Source of the DNA: Streptomyces sp. CB02959
Lineage (GTDB): Bacteria > Actinomycetota > Actinomycetes > Streptomycetales > Streptomycetaceae
Length of the DNA stretch: 64,000 bases
Direction: 5' to 3'
NCBI RefSeq assembly: GCF_002803155.1
Contig: NZ_NNBP01000002.1
Span: forward strand, 124,001-188,000
Both the position numbers and the translations under genes were made by a program. The notes beneath the pieces are model-generated. The model saw only the letters and a list, made by a program, of their open reading frames with translations, had not been told where the DNA came from and searched no databases. Of the stretch, positions 8,588-18,504 are shown in pieces. Position 1 is the stretch's first letter, and every line of letters starts with the position of its first letter.

Positions 8588-10470
8588 CCCGCCACCTCCG
8601 TGACATCCAGGGCCGAGGACAGCACCCCGGCCGCATCGCAGCCCGCGAACACGAACGTGTCCACTCCGGCCGCCACGAACTCCTCCCGGCGCGCACCCGG
8701 CTTGCCCGCCAGGTACACCCGTACCGCGCCCGCCGCCTTCAGCGCCGCGGCCACCTCCACCGCCTGCTCGGCGTACACCGCGTCGCTGGAGCACACGCAC
8801 GCGATCCGCGCCCCGCTCGCCGTGAACGCCGCGGCCGCCGACTCCGCCGTCACCTGCTCCGGCACGGTCTCGATCCCGCCCGCCTGGAAGAGGTTGGCGG
8901 CGAACGCCACCCGCGCGGTGTGCGCCGCGACCGGACCCAGCGCGGCCAGGAACGCCTTCGGACGCGCCCCGCCGGCCGCCGATCGGGCGTCGGACCGGGC
9001 CCGCAGCGCCTCGAACGCGTCGTCCCGGCGCACCCGCGGCAGCCCCCCGCCGGCCGGCCGCGGGGCCGGCTCGCGCTCCAGCGGAGCTTCGGCCAGGTGC
9101 GGGAACTCGCTGACACCGGTGATCGGTTCCCGGCGGTGCGCCAGGTCCTCGCTGCGCCGCTGCCAGGTCTCCGCCAACCGGTCGCCGATCATCCCGGACC
9201 GCAGCGCGGCGGCCTGACCGCCCGCGCCCTCGATCTCCTGGAAGAACGCCCAGCCCGCACGGGCCAGTTCGATGGTGAGCTGCTCGACGTACCAGGAACC
9301 GCCGGCCGGATCGATCACCTTCGCCAGGTGCGACTCCTCCAGCAGCACCGACTGGGTGTTCCGGGCGATCCGCCGGGCGAACGCGTCCGGCAGGCCCAGC
9401 GCCGCGTCGAACGGCAGCACCGTCACCGCGTCCGCGCCGCCCAGACCCGCGGACAGCCCGGCCACCGTGGTCCGCAGCATGTTCACCCACGGGTCCCGAC
9501 GGGACATCATGACCGAGGAGGTGACCGCGTGCTGGCGCTGCCCGGCGGCGGCCGGCGCCACCCCGCAGACCTCGGCGACCCGGGCCCACAGCAGCCGGGC
9601 CGCGCGCAGCTTGGCGATGGTCAGGAACTGGTCGGCGGTGGCCGCGTACCGGAACTCCAGCTGGCGGCAGGCGGCATGGAGGCCCAGGCCTCGCCCGTCC
9701 GCGGTCAGTTCCCGCAGATACCCCACCCCGGTGGCCAGCGAGGCACCCAACTCCTCGGCCGCCGAACCGCCCGCCTCGTGGTACGGCAGGGCGTCGACGC
9801 TGACCGTACGGATCCGCGGGGCGCTCTCCCCGACCAGGCCGGCCAGCCGGGCGGCGGCCGCCAGCCCGTCGGCCAGCCCGCGGTCGTCGCCGGTACGGGC
9901 CACTACGCCCAGCGGGTCGGCGCCCAGTACGCCCGCCGTCTCCGACAGCGCCACCCCGGCTTCCCGGTACAGCCGCAGCAACTCCTCGGCCGCCGCGGGG
10001 AATTGCGCGCCCGCGTCCAGGACCACCGGCGCCAGGTCCAGATAGACGCCCTGCAGCGCCTCCGCCAGACCGGACACCGGCACCCCGCCGTCGCCGACGG
10101 TCAGCCATACGGAGGTGACGCCGTTCTCCAGGTCGGCGAGGAGTGCCTCGTTGACCCGCCGCGGGTCGGTGCCGACGTGGCGCTGCCGCACGTCCCACCC
10201 GGAGACGGCCGTGCCCTCGGGCCGGGCAGCCCGGACGAACGGCGCGAAACCGGGCAGGCCCGCGGCGGGTGGAGCATCCTCGGCGGTGTACAGGGGACGG
10301 ACACGGATGTCGTCCTGGAGATCCGTGGCGAGCACGTCCTCGGCGGCGGCACCCGCGGCTTCGGAAGCGCCCGATTTGCGGAGCACGCCTTCGACGAGAC
10401 GCTGCCACTGATCGCGTTCGGCCGCCGGGAAGGCCGCGGCCAGGGGGAGTTCGGGGGACTGGGCGGTCAT
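8584..10470 (-). CDS. mutA: methylmalonyl-CoA mutase, small subunit
   Basis: The 628-aa small subunit is homologous to the large one but catalytically inert. The C-terminal B12-like domain lacks DxHxxG, as is normal. It contains the mutase-type stretch [16 protein letters not shown] and [12 protein letters not shown]. It is the first gene of the operon. The ATG at 10468-10470 has no Shine-Dalgarno sequence; a possible -10 box TAGCCT ends 6 nt before it, which suggests a leaderless transcript. The downstream mutB start overlaps its stop codon. Confidence 0.94.
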   Translation of the reverse strand: MTAQSPELPLAAAFPAAERDQWQRLVEGVLRKSGASEAAGAAAEDVLATDLQDDIRVRPLYTAEDAPPAAGLPGFAPFVRAARPEGTAVSGWDVRQRHVGTDPRRVNEALLADLENGVTSVWLTVGDGGVPVSGLAEALQGVYLDLAPVVLDAGAQFPAAAEELLRLYREAGVALSETAGVLGADPLGVVARTGDDRGLADGLAAAARLAGLVGESAPRIRTVSVDALPYHEAGGSAAEELGASLATGVGYLRELTADGRGLGLHAACRQLEFRYAATADQFLTIAKLRAARLLWARVAEVCGVAPAAAGQRQHAVTSSVMMSRRDPWVNMLRTTVAGLSAGLGGADAVTVLPFDAALGLPDAFARRIARNTQSVLLEESHLAKVIDPAGGSWYVEQLTIELARAGWAFFQEIEGAGGQAAALRSGMIGDRLAETWQRRSEDLAHRREPITGVSEFPHLAEAPLEREPAPRPAGGGLPRVRRDDAFEALRARSDARSAAGGARPKAFLAALGPVAAHTARVAFAANLFQAGGIETVPEQVTAESAAAAFTASGARIACVCSSDAVYAEQAVEVAAALKAAGAVRVYLAGKPGARREEFVAAGVDTFVFAGCDAAGVLSSALDVTEVAG

Positions 10471-10665
10471 GGCAGCAGGCTAGGCGAACGACCGTTAGCC
10501 GGAGCAGGGGCTCGGGCTGTGACCTTGCCCTCGTTGATGACGCCGCCGATCGCCGTGTACAGGGCGAATCCGCCCCGGACGGACCTCCGCGGCCCCCTCC
10601 CCACCCTCCCGGAACCACGCCCTCCGGCGCGCTACGGTGGCCCCGCACCCCACCGAGGAGCGGCA

Positions 10666-11955
10666 TTGCGCAACCCGCCGACCACCCGCACCACCCTCGC
10701 CGTCGCCCTGTTCGCCCTCCTGCTCCTGACCGCCACCGCGGCCCTGCTGGTACCGGCCCCCGCCCGCGGCCCCGGCACCCGCGCCGCCTGCCCGGCCCGC
10801 ATCCTCGCCGGCTGGTCCACCGACCCCGCGACCACCGAGGCGTTCGCCCGCTACGGCGACGACAACTCCCGTACCGACGACTGGACCGGCGGCGACGGCA
10901 CCCACTCCGTGCGCCTCCCGGACGGCCGGACGCTCTGGCTGTTCTCCGACACCTTCCTCGACCGGATCCACCCCCCGCCCAACCCCCTTGGTGCGCCCTT
11001 CCGTTGGCGCACCACCGACGCCGGCGGCACCCCGTTCCTACGCCACAATTCGCTCGTGGTGACGACCCCCGCGGGCACACCGGAGCGCACCCTGACCGGC
11101 GGCACCCCCGCCGCGCCCGGACCGTTCTTCCCCGACCCGCCCGGCGGCGGCTGGCGCTGGCCCGTGCACGCCACCGTGGAACCCCGCACCCCCGGCGCGC
11201 CGGAGCGGGTCGTCCGGGTGCTGCTGTGGAACCGCGTCCCCGGCACCGGCCCGTGGATCTTCGGGATGCCGCACGGCACCGAGGTCGCCACCCTCTCCCT
11301 GCCCGGCCTCCGACTGGAGTCCCTCACCCCGGTCGCCGACCAGCCCACCGTCACCGACCCGGGCCGACGCGTCCTCTACGGCACCGCGCTGGTCCGCGAC
11401 GGCGGCTGGACGTACGTCTTCGGCGGCGACGACCCGCCCTCGACCCCGGCCGACAGCGGCTATCTGGCCCGGGTCCCGGCCGGCCGGCTCGCGGACCGGG
11501 CGGCCTGGCGGTTCTGGGACGGCGCCCACTGGCGGCCGGACGCCGCGCGGGCCGCGCCGGTCCTGCGCGGCGGCGGCCGGCGCGGCGTCGGCAGCGCCTT
11601 CACCGTCGTCCGCGACGCCGCGACGTGGGTGCTGCTCACCATGGACACCGCGGGCGGCGGCACCGCCGGGCTGCGGACGATCACCGGCTACTGGGCCTGC
11701 TCACCCCAGGGCCCCTGGCACGGCCCCACCGGCCGGATCACCCCGCCCCGCCCGGCCGGCCCCGACCCCGACCACGTCGCGGTCTACAACCCGCAGGCGC
11801 ACCCGGAGTTCACCGACCGCGCCGGACTGCTGCTCAGCTACGACGTCAACTGGCTGGGCCCGCCCGGCACCCCCGCCGATCCGCTGGTCAACGGCGACGT
11901 GGAGCTGTACCGCCCGCGGTTCCTGCGGGTCCGACTGGCGCCACCGGGACGGTGA
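10666..11955 (+). CDS. secreted or membrane-anchored protein, DUF4185-like
   Basis: This 429-aa protein has an N-terminal hydrophobic segment (about residues 9-28, [20 protein letters not shown]), so it is exported or anchored. The rest looks like a beta-propeller domain of the DUF4185/DUF5005 type, with [18 protein letters not shown] and later [14 protein letters not shown]. That fold is related to glycoside-hydrolase-like propellers, but no catalytic set can be named from the sequence. The TTG at 10666 is preferred because GAGGAG lies 5 nt upstream and TACGGT at 10633-10638 could be its -10 box. The family call is inferred from motif pattern. Confidence 0.72.
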   Translation: MRNPPTTRTTLAVALFALLLLTATAALLVPAPARGPGTRAACPARILAGWSTDPATTEAFARYGDDNSRTDDWTGGDGTHSVRLPDGRTLWLFSDTFLDRIHPPPNPLGAPFRWRTTDAGGTPFLRHNSLVVTTPAGTPERTLTGGTPAAPGPFFPDPPGGGWRWPVHATVEPRTPGAPERVVRVLLWNRVPGTGPWIFGMPHGTEVATLSLPGLRLESLTPVADQPTVTDPGRRVLYGTALVRDGGWTYVFGGDDPPSTPADSGYLARVPAGRLADRAAWRFWDGAHWRPDAARAAPVLRGGGRRGVGSAFTVVRDAATWVLLTMDTAGGGTAGLRTITGYWACSPQGPWHGPTGRITPPRPAGPDPDHVAVYNPQAHPEFTDRAGLLLSYDVNWLGPPGTPADPLVNGDVELYRPRFLRVRLAPPGR

Positions 11956-11972
11956 CGGTGGCGCGGCGCGGC

Positions 11973-12374
11973 TCAACTCCCGTGCTGCTCCCGCCAGATG
12001 CGGGCCTGCTCCTCGATGTCGAACGGGACGCGGTCCAGCGGCGGCCCCTCCGGCGGGGTGGCCAGCGCCGCCCGGATCCGGCCGTTGATCTCGGTCAGGA
12101 CGCGGCGCAGCGCGGCCTCGCTCGGCGCGGCGGAGGCGGCCGCCTGCGCGTCCTCGATCTCCTTGCGCAGGACGAGGCTGGGCGGGAGGAAGGAGACCTG
12201 TTCCCGGTCCATCTTCTCCTTGATCCACCACATCTCGTCGTAGGGCCGGTCGAGATTGCGGAGGGGCTTGCCGAAGCCGGGCAGGCTCTCGAAGCCGCCG
12301 CGCTCGGCCGATTCGCGGATCTGCTTCTCGACCCAGCTCTCGTAGCTGACACCGGGGGGTTTGCGCTCGGTCAT
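11973..12374 (-). CDS. DUF1992 (DnaJ-homologue C28 conserved domain) protein
   Basis: The 133-aa product is a DUF1992 protein, the domain found in eukaryotic DNAJC28. The family signature is clear: WVEKQIRESAERGGFESLPG, then GKPLRNL, EMWWIKEKMDREQVSFLPPS and a C-terminal FDIEEQARIWREQH. The function is unknown; no J-domain is present. It is convergent with the secreted DUF4185-like gene, with only 17 bp between stops. Confidence 0.87.
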   Translation of the reverse strand: MTERKPPGVSYESWVEKQIRESAERGGFESLPGFGKPLRNLDRPYDEMWWIKEKMDREQVSFLPPSLVLRKEIEDAQAAASAAPSEAALRRVLTEINGRIRAALATPPEGPPLDRVPFDIEEQARIWREQHGS

Positions 12375-12469
12375 CGTGGGGGTCTCCCAAGGTGTGGCCG
12401 GACGGTCCTGGCTCCTTCACGGTAGCGCAGGCCCCCCGTCCGGCCCGGGCCCCGGAGCGGGGCGCCGGG

Positions 12470-13099
12470 TCAGCCGCCTCCGCCGCCGGTCCCGCCCGTG
12501 CCGGTCGGGGTCGGCTGGACCAGCGGGAAGGCGTTGCTGCCGCCGCACACCATCGGGCCGACCCGGACGCCGCCGCCGACCAGGGTCACCGTGACCTGGC
12601 CCGGCGGCTTGTTCCCGGGGACCCGGGCGTTGGCCGCGGTGCACACCAGCTGGTTCAGCGAGGCCGGGTCCAGCAGCTTGGCGTTGACCGGCAGGGTGAT
12701 CACGACCTGGCCGGGAGTGGACGACGCGGTGAGCGGAGCGGGGAACTTCGGCACCACACTGGACAGGCCGCGCATCCGCTCGGCGTGGTTGGGCCCCTGC
12801 ACCAGCAGCTCGATCGCGGCCTGTGGATCGAGCGGTTCGCGCGCCGGACGGGTCGCCGGGTGCAGCCCGTCCGGTCCGTAGAAGAACAGCTGCACATTGG
12901 CCGTCGGCTTGCCCGGGGCCCGCACCCCGGTCGCCGGCTCACCGGCGTCGATCACATCGGTGGGCTCGATCCCGCAGCCGGCCAGCGCCGCGGTGAGCAC
13001 CCCGGCCAGGGCGCCCAGTGCGGCCCGGCGGCCGGGGGCACGGCGTACGGCGGTGCGGCACGCGGCCGTACGGCTTGCGGTCAGGCGTCGATCGGTCAT
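12470..13099 (-). CDS. GerMN-domain lipoprotein, third gene of a two-component operon
   Basis: This 209-aa protein has a basic N-terminus, a hydrophobic stretch and the lipobox LAGC with Cys42, so it should be lipidated on the outer membrane face. A GerMN (Spore germination/MtrAB-LpqB-type) domain follows (ANVQLFFYGPDGLHP to VGPMVCGG). The C-terminus is Thr/Gly-rich. Its ATG overlaps the kinase stop codon (ATGA), so it is made together with the sensor and may feed signals to it. It is far too short to be LpqB (about 600 aa). Confidence 0.83.
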   Translation of the reverse strand: MTDRRLTASRTAACRTAVRRAPGRRAALGALAGVLTAALAGCGIEPTDVIDAGEPATGVRAPGKPTANVQLFFYGPDGLHPATRPAREPLDPQAAIELLVQGPNHAERMRGLSSVVPKFPAPLTASSTPGQVVITLPVNAKLLDPASLNQLVCTAANARVPGNKPPGQVTVTLVGGGVRVGPMVCGGSNAFPLVQPTPTGTGGTGGGGG

Positions 13100-14625
13100 G
13101 CGGTGTCGTTCCCCTTCCCGGCATCGGCGGGCTTCCCGACGGGTTCGTCGGTGGCCTCACCGGCCGGTGCTTCCTCCTGTCGCAGCGGCAGCTCCACGGT
13201 GAACACCGCACCGCCCTCCGAGGCGTTGGCGGCGCGCAGGACACCGCCGTGCAGCCGGACGTTCTCCTGTGCGATGGCCAGCCCCAGGCCGCTGCCCTCG
13301 GACCGGGCACGGGCCGAGTCCGCCTTGTAGAAGCGGTCGAAGACGTGCGGCAGCACCTCCGGGTCTATCCCCGGGCCGCTGTCGCGGATCTCGATCAGCA
13401 GGGTGGCGTCGCCGGGCTCCGGCGCGCGCAGCACCACCCGGACCGGCTCGCCGCCGTGGTGCAGCGCGTTGCCCACCAGGTTGGCGACCACCACGTCCAG
13501 GCGGCGCGGGTCGAGCCGGGCCCGGACGTCGTCCGGCAACTCGGCGGCCACCCGGTTCTGCCAGGCGCGGGCCTGGAGGGTCTTGCGGATCGTCTCGGCG
13601 ACGTCCACCTCGTCCAGGTGGAGCGCGGCGGCACCGGCGTCGAACCGCGAGACCTCCATCAGGTCCTCCACCATCCGCGCCAGCTTCCCGGTCTCCTGGC
13701 TGATCAGCCGGACCGCCGAGGCGGTGTCCGGGTCGAGCAGGTCGGCGTCCTCGTCCAGCACGTCGGTGACCGCGGACATCGCCGCCAGCGGCGTCCGCAG
13801 TTCGTGCGAGACATCGGCCGCGAACCGCCGGGAGTTGGCCTCCATCCGGCGCAGCTCCGCCATGCTCTCCTCCAGCTTCGCCGCCATCTCGTTGAACGTC
13901 CGTGACAGATCGGCGAGTTCGTCGGAGCCCTTGACCTCCAGCCGGGTGTCCAGCTTGCCCTCGGCGATCCGCCCGGCGGCCTGCCGCAGCCCCCGGACGG
14001 GCCGCAGCACCCCGCGCGCCGCGAACAGCGGCAGGATCACCGCCAGCGCGAAGGCCGGCAGCGCCCCGCCCCGCGCGGCGGTCACCAGCGCCTCGACGTT
14101 GGCCTCCTCGCCGCGCAGCGGCAGCTGGGCGTAGACGGTCAGCGGGGACGGCTGGTTGTCGGTCTGCCGCACCGGCATCCCGATCAGCAGCCAGGGGGCG
14201 CCGTCCCGGTCGATGCGCTGGAACGCCGGCACCCGGCGCTTCTCCACCGACGCCTTGAAGCCGGCCGGTACCACCATGTCGCGCCGCAGCCCGGCCTGGT
14301 CGTCGTCCGGTACGCCGTTGTAGTGCACCGAGATGTCCCAGTCGCGGGACTTGCCGGAGCGCTCCAGCTTCACCCGGAAGAAATCCAGGTCCGACTGGGA
14401 CGGCGGCACCGCGAGCTCCGGCGCCAGCGAATTGACCTGGGCCCGCAGGTCGTTGACGGCACCGTCCTGGGACCGCTGGAGGATGGCGTTCCGCGCCTCC
14501 CGGTAGGTCAGTCCCGCGGTGGTCAGCGCACTGACCGCGGCCACCAGCAGGAACGCCACCACCAGCCGGGCGCGCAGCCCGCGCACCGCGGAGACACCCG
14601 GCACCAGGCGGCGGAGGCGGCTCAC
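13096..14625 (-). CDS. sensor histidine kinase (AfsQ2/CseC-like)
   Basis: The 509-aa kinase has TM1 (about 20-42), an extracytoplasmic sensor of about 145 residues, TM2 (about 188-205) and a HAMP domain. The HisKA box FAADVSHELRTPLAA has phospho-acceptor His274. The HATPase has DSGPGIDPEVLPHVFDRFYK and GSGLGLAIAQ. It is coupled by ATGA overlaps to the response regulator upstream and the lipoprotein downstream. Such a regulator-kinase-lipoprotein set suggests envelope sensing. The tail after residue 480 is Glu/Pro-rich. Confidence 0.92.
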   Translation of the reverse strand: MSRLRRLVPGVSAVRGLRARLVVAFLLVAAVSALTTAGLTYREARNAILQRSQDGAVNDLRAQVNSLAPELAVPPSQSDLDFFRVKLERSGKSRDWDISVHYNGVPDDDQAGLRRDMVVPAGFKASVEKRRVPAFQRIDRDGAPWLLIGMPVRQTDNQPSPLTVYAQLPLRGEEANVEALVTAARGGALPAFALAVILPLFAARGVLRPVRGLRQAAGRIAEGKLDTRLEVKGSDELADLSRTFNEMAAKLEESMAELRRMEANSRRFAADVSHELRTPLAAMSAVTDVLDEDADLLDPDTASAVRLISQETGKLARMVEDLMEVSRFDAGAAALHLDEVDVAETIRKTLQARAWQNRVAAELPDDVRARLDPRRLDVVVANLVGNALHHGGEPVRVVLRAPEPGDATLLIEIRDSGPGIDPEVLPHVFDRFYKADSARARSEGSGLGLAIAQENVRLHGGVLRAANASEGGAVFTVELPLRQEEAPAGEATDEPVGKPADAGKGNDTA

Positions 14626-15326
14626 AGTGGTCCGAAGCGGTAACCGAAACCGCGCACGGTCTGGACGTACCGGGGACTGCGCGGGGTGTCCTCTATCTTC
14701 GTCCGCAGCCGCATCACGCAGGCGTCCACCAGCCGCGCGTCGCCGTGGTAGCTGTGCTCCCAGACGTGCTCCAGCAGCTGCTGGCGGCTGAAGACCTGGC
14801 CCGGGGTGGCGGACAGGAACAGCAGCAGCTTCATCTCGGACGGCGCCAGCGCCAGGTCCTGGCCGCCCTTGCTGACGACCAGTCCGGCCCGGTCGATGGC
14901 GAGTTCGCCGTAGGTCTCCACCGGCGCGGGCCCCGGCTCGGCGGCCGGGGCGCCGTCGGTGGGCAGCGCGGTGCGCCGGAGCACCGCCCGGATCCGGGCC
15001 TCCAGGACCTCTCCACGGGCCGGTTTGACGATGTAGTCGTCGGCTCCGGCCTCCAGCCCGAGAACCACGTCGAGGTCGTCGCCGCGGGCGGTGAGCATGA
15101 TGATCGGCAGTTGCCGCTCGGCGCGGATGAGCCGGCAGATCTCGAAGCCGTCCTTGCCGGGCAGCATCAGATCCAGCAGGACGATGTCGGGGCGGAAGCC
15201 CGGCAGCGCCGCCAGCCCTTCCTCGCCGCTGGCCGCGGCCGCGACGTCATGGCCGCGCCGCCGCAGCGCGAGGGACACCCCGTCCCGGACGGCGGCGTCG
15301 TCCTCGATCAGAAGTACTCGTGGCAT
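14622..15326 (-). CDS. OmpR-family response regulator (AfsQ1-like)
   Basis: This 234-aa regulator has a receiver domain with acidic pocket IEDD and phospho-acceptor Asp52 (DIVLLDLMLPG). The Trans_Reg_C winged helix ends in RLRTKIEDTPRSPRYVQTVR. It reads closely like AfsQ1, but sigQ is not next to it, so it may be a paralogue. The ATG at 15326 has no Shine-Dalgarno, but GATACT ends 6 nt upstream, which fits a leaderless mRNA. Alternative in-frame starts lie at 15350 and 15458. Confidence 0.9.
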   Translation of the reverse strand: MPRVLLIEDDAAVRDGVSLALRRRGHDVAAAASGEEGLAALPGFRPDIVLLDLMLPGKDGFEICRLIRAERQLPIIMLTARGDDLDVVLGLEAGADDYIVKPARGEVLEARIRAVLRRTALPTDGAPAAEPGPAPVETYGELAIDRAGLVVSKGGQDLALAPSEMKLLLFLSATPGQVFSRQQLLEHVWEHSYHGDARLVDACVMRLRTKIEDTPRSPRYVQTVRGFGYRFGPL

Positions 15327-15481
15327 GGGTCCAGTATCAATAAGTTTCATGATGGATCCGTAACAGGCGGAGCCTGTCCCGAGTCCTGTGCATCTGTGGA
15401 GGTGAAGCCGGCGTCCGTGCAAAGGGGCACACTGCGCCGCCGGCAGGTATACCAGCACAGCACACGAGGGGTGGGTTCGAC

Positions 15482-16264
15482 ATGGCAGGGCGCTTCGGCA
15501 GGGGACGACGCTTCGGAATCGAGGGCGGGATCATCGGCGTGACCACCGTGGCGGTGGCGTCGCTGGCGGTTGTGGGAGCCTTCGCACTCCTCCAACCCAG
15601 TGCCGAGGCGGACACGGTCACGCAGGCCCGGAAGCCGGCCCAATCGCCGCGCGTCGCCCCGGTCGACCCGTCCATCGTGCACGCCTCGGACCGTCCGGGC
15701 CGCAGCCTCAACATCACCATCGACGACGGCCCGGACCCCGTGTGGACCCCGAAGGTCCTGGAGGTCCTCAAGGAGAACGGCGTCAAGGCGACCTTCTGCA
15801 TGATCGGCCCGCAGGCCGCGGCGCACCCCGCCCTGGTCAAGAAGGTGGTCGCGGACGGCCACAAGCTCTGCGACCACACCGTCAACCACAACACCGCCAT
15901 GGACCACCGCCCGGACGACTACCAGTCCCGGCAGATCCTCGACGCCCAGAAGATGATCGAGGACGCGGCGGGCGGCGCCAAGGTCGAGTACTACCGCGCC
16001 CCCGGCGGCGCCTTCACCCCCTACAGCCGCCAGCTGGCCGCCGAGCACGGCATGCGCCCGCTGGGCTGGAACGTCGACAGCAAGGACTTCGAGGGCGGCA
16101 GCGTCGCGAAGATCGAGTCGACCGTCCGCGGCGAACTCCGCAACGGCCCCACCGTCCTCTTCCACGACGGCGGCGGCAACCGGGCCCGTACGGTGGAGGC
16201 GCTGGAGCGACTCCTGCCGTGGATGAAGCAGCAGGGCTACGGCTTCGGCTTCCCGCAGCGGTAG
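15482..16264 (+). CDS. secreted polysaccharide deacetylase (NodB domain)
   Basis: The 260-aa protein has one N-terminal membrane/signal segment (about residues 17-40) and a CE4 NodB domain. Motif 1 is TIDDGPD, motif 2 is DHTVNHN (metal-binding histidines), motif 3 is YRAPGG, followed by GWNVDSKDF and VLFHDGG. It should remove acetyl groups from peptidoglycan, chitin or another N-acetylated polymer outside the cell. It is divergent from the two-component operon, and a strong hairpin follows the stop. Confidence 0.92.
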   Translation: MAGRFGRGRRFGIEGGIIGVTTVAVASLAVVGAFALLQPSAEADTVTQARKPAQSPRVAPVDPSIVHASDRPGRSLNITIDDGPDPVWTPKVLEVLKENGVKATFCMIGPQAAAHPALVKKVVADGHKLCDHTVNHNTAMDHRPDDYQSRQILDAQKMIEDAAGGAKVEYYRAPGGAFTPYSRQLAAEHGMRPLGWNVDSKDFEGGSVAKIESTVRGELRNGPTVLFHDGGGNRARTVEALERLLPWMKQQGYGFGFPQR

Positions 16265-16284
16265 CGCACCCCCCTTCGCACAGC

Positions 16285-16314
16285 CGAACGGGCCGGTCGC
16301 CGCCGGCCCGTTCG
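16285..16314. terminator. hairpin terminator between convergent genes
   Basis: CGAACGGGCCGG pairs perfectly with CCGGCCCGTTCG across a 6-nt loop (12-bp stem), 20 bp after the deacetylase stop and before the SsgA-like stop. There is no U-run, as is common in Streptomyces. Confidence 0.8.
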
Positions 16315-16371
16315 TCGTGTCCCGCCCGTTCGCGTCCCGTGCGGCGCCCCCTCGCGGCACGCGGTACCGCC

Positions 16372-16782
16372 TCACGCGGTGCCGAACAGCTCCGCCAGTT
16401 CACGGTCCACGCCCAGGTGCTCGTGCTCCCGCCCGTCCGGCACCGCCTCGTAGGAGCGGGCCAGGAACCGCCGGACGTCCTCGGTCCGCAACTGGACCAT
16501 GGCGATGCCCTCGTCGGCATGGAACTCCATCACCGTGCGGTCCGAGCCCGACGGCCGCACCCGTACGTCGCCCCGGCCGGCCGCGCCGCGCAGCCCCTCG
16601 GCGAGCAGGTCCCGGGCGAACGCCCAGTCCACCGCCGCGCCGTCGAGCGAGATCTCCGGGGGGAAGGTCATCCGCACCGCCAGCGGGTCGGTCCGCTGGT
16701 AGCGGAGGACCGCGGGCACCGCGTGGCCGACCGACGTCGCGAGGAGACGGACCTGTACGGCTTGGTCGATGGCGGTGTGCAT
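16372..16782 (-). CDS. SsgA-like protein (SALP), sporulation/cell division regulator
   Basis: This 136-aa protein belongs to the SsgA-like family, which is restricted to sporulating actinomycetes and controls septum-site localisation and spore-wall steps. Family blocks seen are VPAVLRYQRTDPLAVRMTF, WAFARDLLAEGLRG, GDVRVRPSG and the C-terminal LGVDRELAELF. The length matches SsgB and other SALPs, but the sequence is not SsgB itself. It marks the organism as a morphologically complex actinomycete. Confidence 0.9.
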   Translation of the reverse strand: MHTAIDQAVQVRLLATSVGHAVPAVLRYQRTDPLAVRMTFPPEISLDGAAVDWAFARDLLAEGLRGAAGRGDVRVRPSGSDRTVMEFHADEGIAMVQLRTEDVRRFLARSYEAVPDGREHEHLGVDRELAELFGTA

Positions 16783-16887
16783 CGCGGCGGCTCCTCACGG
16801 CTGGTCGGCCCGCGGAACGCGGGCGCGGTCATCCTGTAGGACGGTCCGCCCGGCCTCGCCGTGCATACGGCGGGGGTGTGATCTGCG

Positions 16888-18504
16888 TCATGCCGCTGCT
16901 GCCGGACCGCCGTTCCGTGCCGGATGAGTGAGGAATTCGTCCAGGATGCCCGGGGTCGCGGCCGCCGCGAAGCCGGGCGCGGCACCCTCCGCGAGGTCCG
17001 GGATGCGGTAGCCCTCCTCGCCCGCGGCCACCGCCGCGGTGAGCGTCACCAGACCGGCTCGGCGGGTGAACGGCGAGGTGGTGAACGTCCAGGCGGCGAC
17101 GGCGTCGCGCCGCAGGACCAGGGTGTCCCGGCTGAAGGTGCCCGAACGGGCGACCAGGTGGCGGCCGGCGATCCCGTGCCCCAGATTCCGGTACGCGTCC
17201 CGGGCCAGCCACAGCACGACCGGCGTGGTGACCAGCGCGTAGATCCATGCGGCGTGCAGCAGGACGGGGGTGAACGCCGCCCCGAGACCGGCCAGCAGCG
17301 CGCTGCCCGGCAGCACCGCGAAGAGCAGCCCGCGCATCCGCCGCCGACGCAGCGCGACCCGGGGATGCCCCATCAGAAAACCTTCCTGACGCCCCGTCAT
17401 GTCCTCGCCGGGGAAAGGCGATTGCATCGTTCCACCGGCCACCCGGACCGCCTCCCGCCGGGGTGCCGGCGGAAGCAGTCCGCTGCGCTTTCGGTTCTCC
17501 TCCTTGTTGCCCAGGCCGCCCGCCACCGCCCGCACCGTCGCCCCGCCGCCGGCCCGCAGCAGCAGCGGTTCGCGCAGCACCACGCCGCGCAGCCGGGCCC
17601 GCTCGATGGTCACCGAGCGGGTGGTCAGCAGCCCCCGGTGCACCCGCAGCGTGCCGGCGTCGGCCCACTCCAGGCGGTAGCTCCACCAGTTCTCGACGTA
17701 GAGGACGACCGCGCCCACCGAGCCCAGCGCGATCACCGCCAGCAGCGCGGCGGGGACGGTCAGCCACAGCATCCCGTTGCCGAACTCCTCGAACGCCCGC
17801 CGTACGAAGCCGAGTTTCCAGGGCTCGATGCCCATCTCGTGCAGCGCCCGGTAGGCCGAGCCGCCCGCGGCGAACACCCCGCCGACGACCCAGAAGGTGA
17901 GCGGCGCGTACCGCAGCCAGCGCCAGCTGATCCGCGCCAGCACCGGATCCTCGGCGACCGCTCCGGTGGCCGCGCGGGCCAGCAGTTCGGCGCGCAGCCG
18001 CTCGCCCTCGGCCACCGGGAGGGCCTCCAGCGACAGTTCGCCGCCGCCCTCTTTGGAGCCCGCCGTGCCGGCCCGCAGCACCGTGACGCCCAGCAGCCGG
18101 TGCAGCGGCGACGCGGTCAGGTCGACGGTGCGGATCCGGTGCAGTGGCACGCTCCGCAGCCGCCGGGTGAGCAGTCCGCTCCGCACGTCCAGGCTCTCGC
18201 CGGTGACCCGGAAGTCCGTGCGCGCCCAGCGGATCAGCCCGGCCGCGGTGACCACGGCGAAGGCGGTGGCGATCGCGGCGAGGGTGAACCAGGCGCCGCC
18301 GGTGATCCGCCCGCCGGTGGCCAGCGCGGTCAGCGCCAGCGAGCCCAGCGGCGCCCCCAGCCAGCCGCAGTGCACCAGCAGGGTGCGGGGACTCAACCGG
18401 CGCCATGCGGGCGCGGCCTGCGTCGCGGACCGCTCGTCGGCGTACGGCGCGGCGGTGGGTGCCGGTGCGCCGTCGTCGCCGCTGCCCTTCCAGGGGGTGC
18501 TCAT
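16888..18504 (-). CDS. PH-domain (YdbT-like) membrane protein
   Basis: The 538-aa protein has paired hydrophobic segments near residues 45-90 and 195-260, and another pair near 400-445. The bacterial PH (DUF304) modules are seen as TDFRVTGESLDVRSGLLTRR with VPLHRIRTVDL, then RLEWADAGTLRVHRGLLTTR and a degenerate third copy. This is the YdbT arrangement. Its start overlaps the stop of the preceding YdbS-like gene by ATGA. In Bacillus the ydbST pair affects resistance to envelope stress; the role here is unknown. Confidence 0.85.
   Translation of the reverse strand: MSTPWKGSGDDGAPAPTAAPYADERSATQAAPAWRRLSPRTLLVHCGWLGAPLGSLALTALATGGRITGGAWFTLAAIATAFAVVTAAGLIRWARTDFRVTGESLDVRSGLLTRRLRSVPLHRIRTVDLTASPLHRLLGVTVLRAGTAGSKEGGGELSLEALPVAEGERLRAELLARAATGAVAEDPVLARISWRWLRYAPLTFWVVGGVFAAGGSAYRALHEMGIEPWKLGFVRRAFEEFGNGMLWLTVPAALLAVIALGSVGAVVLYVENWWSYRLEWADAGTLRVHRGLLTTRSVTIERARLRGVVLREPLLLRAGGGATVRAVAGGLGNKEENRKRSGLLPPAPRREAVRVAGGTMQSPFPGEDMTGRQEGFLMGHPRVALRRRRMRGLLFAVLPGSALLAGLGAAFTPVLLHAAWIYALVTTPVVLWLARDAYRNLGHGIAGRHLVARSGTFSRDTLVLRRDAVAAWTFTTSPFTRRAGLVTLTAAVAAGEEGYRIPDLAEGAAPGFAAAATPGILDEFLTHPARNGGPAAAA

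Noticed and set aside
6356..11080. A single 1574-codon open frame on the minus strand
   Set aside because: Only the part from 8587 down is mutB. The upstream part is an out-of-frame shadow of mutA with no family similarity.
12470..13099. LpqB of the MtrAB system
   Set aside because: The protein has only about 209 residues and lacks the long beta-propeller part, and the regulator is not MtrA-like.
14622..15326. Naming the regulator afsQ1 outright
   Set aside because: The sequence is similar, but the expected sigQ neighbour is absent, so a paralogue is equally likely.
16285..16314. SOS (LexA) box because of CGAAC and GTTCG words
   Set aside because: The words are the ends of a 12-bp hairpin with the wrong spacing for a LexA box.
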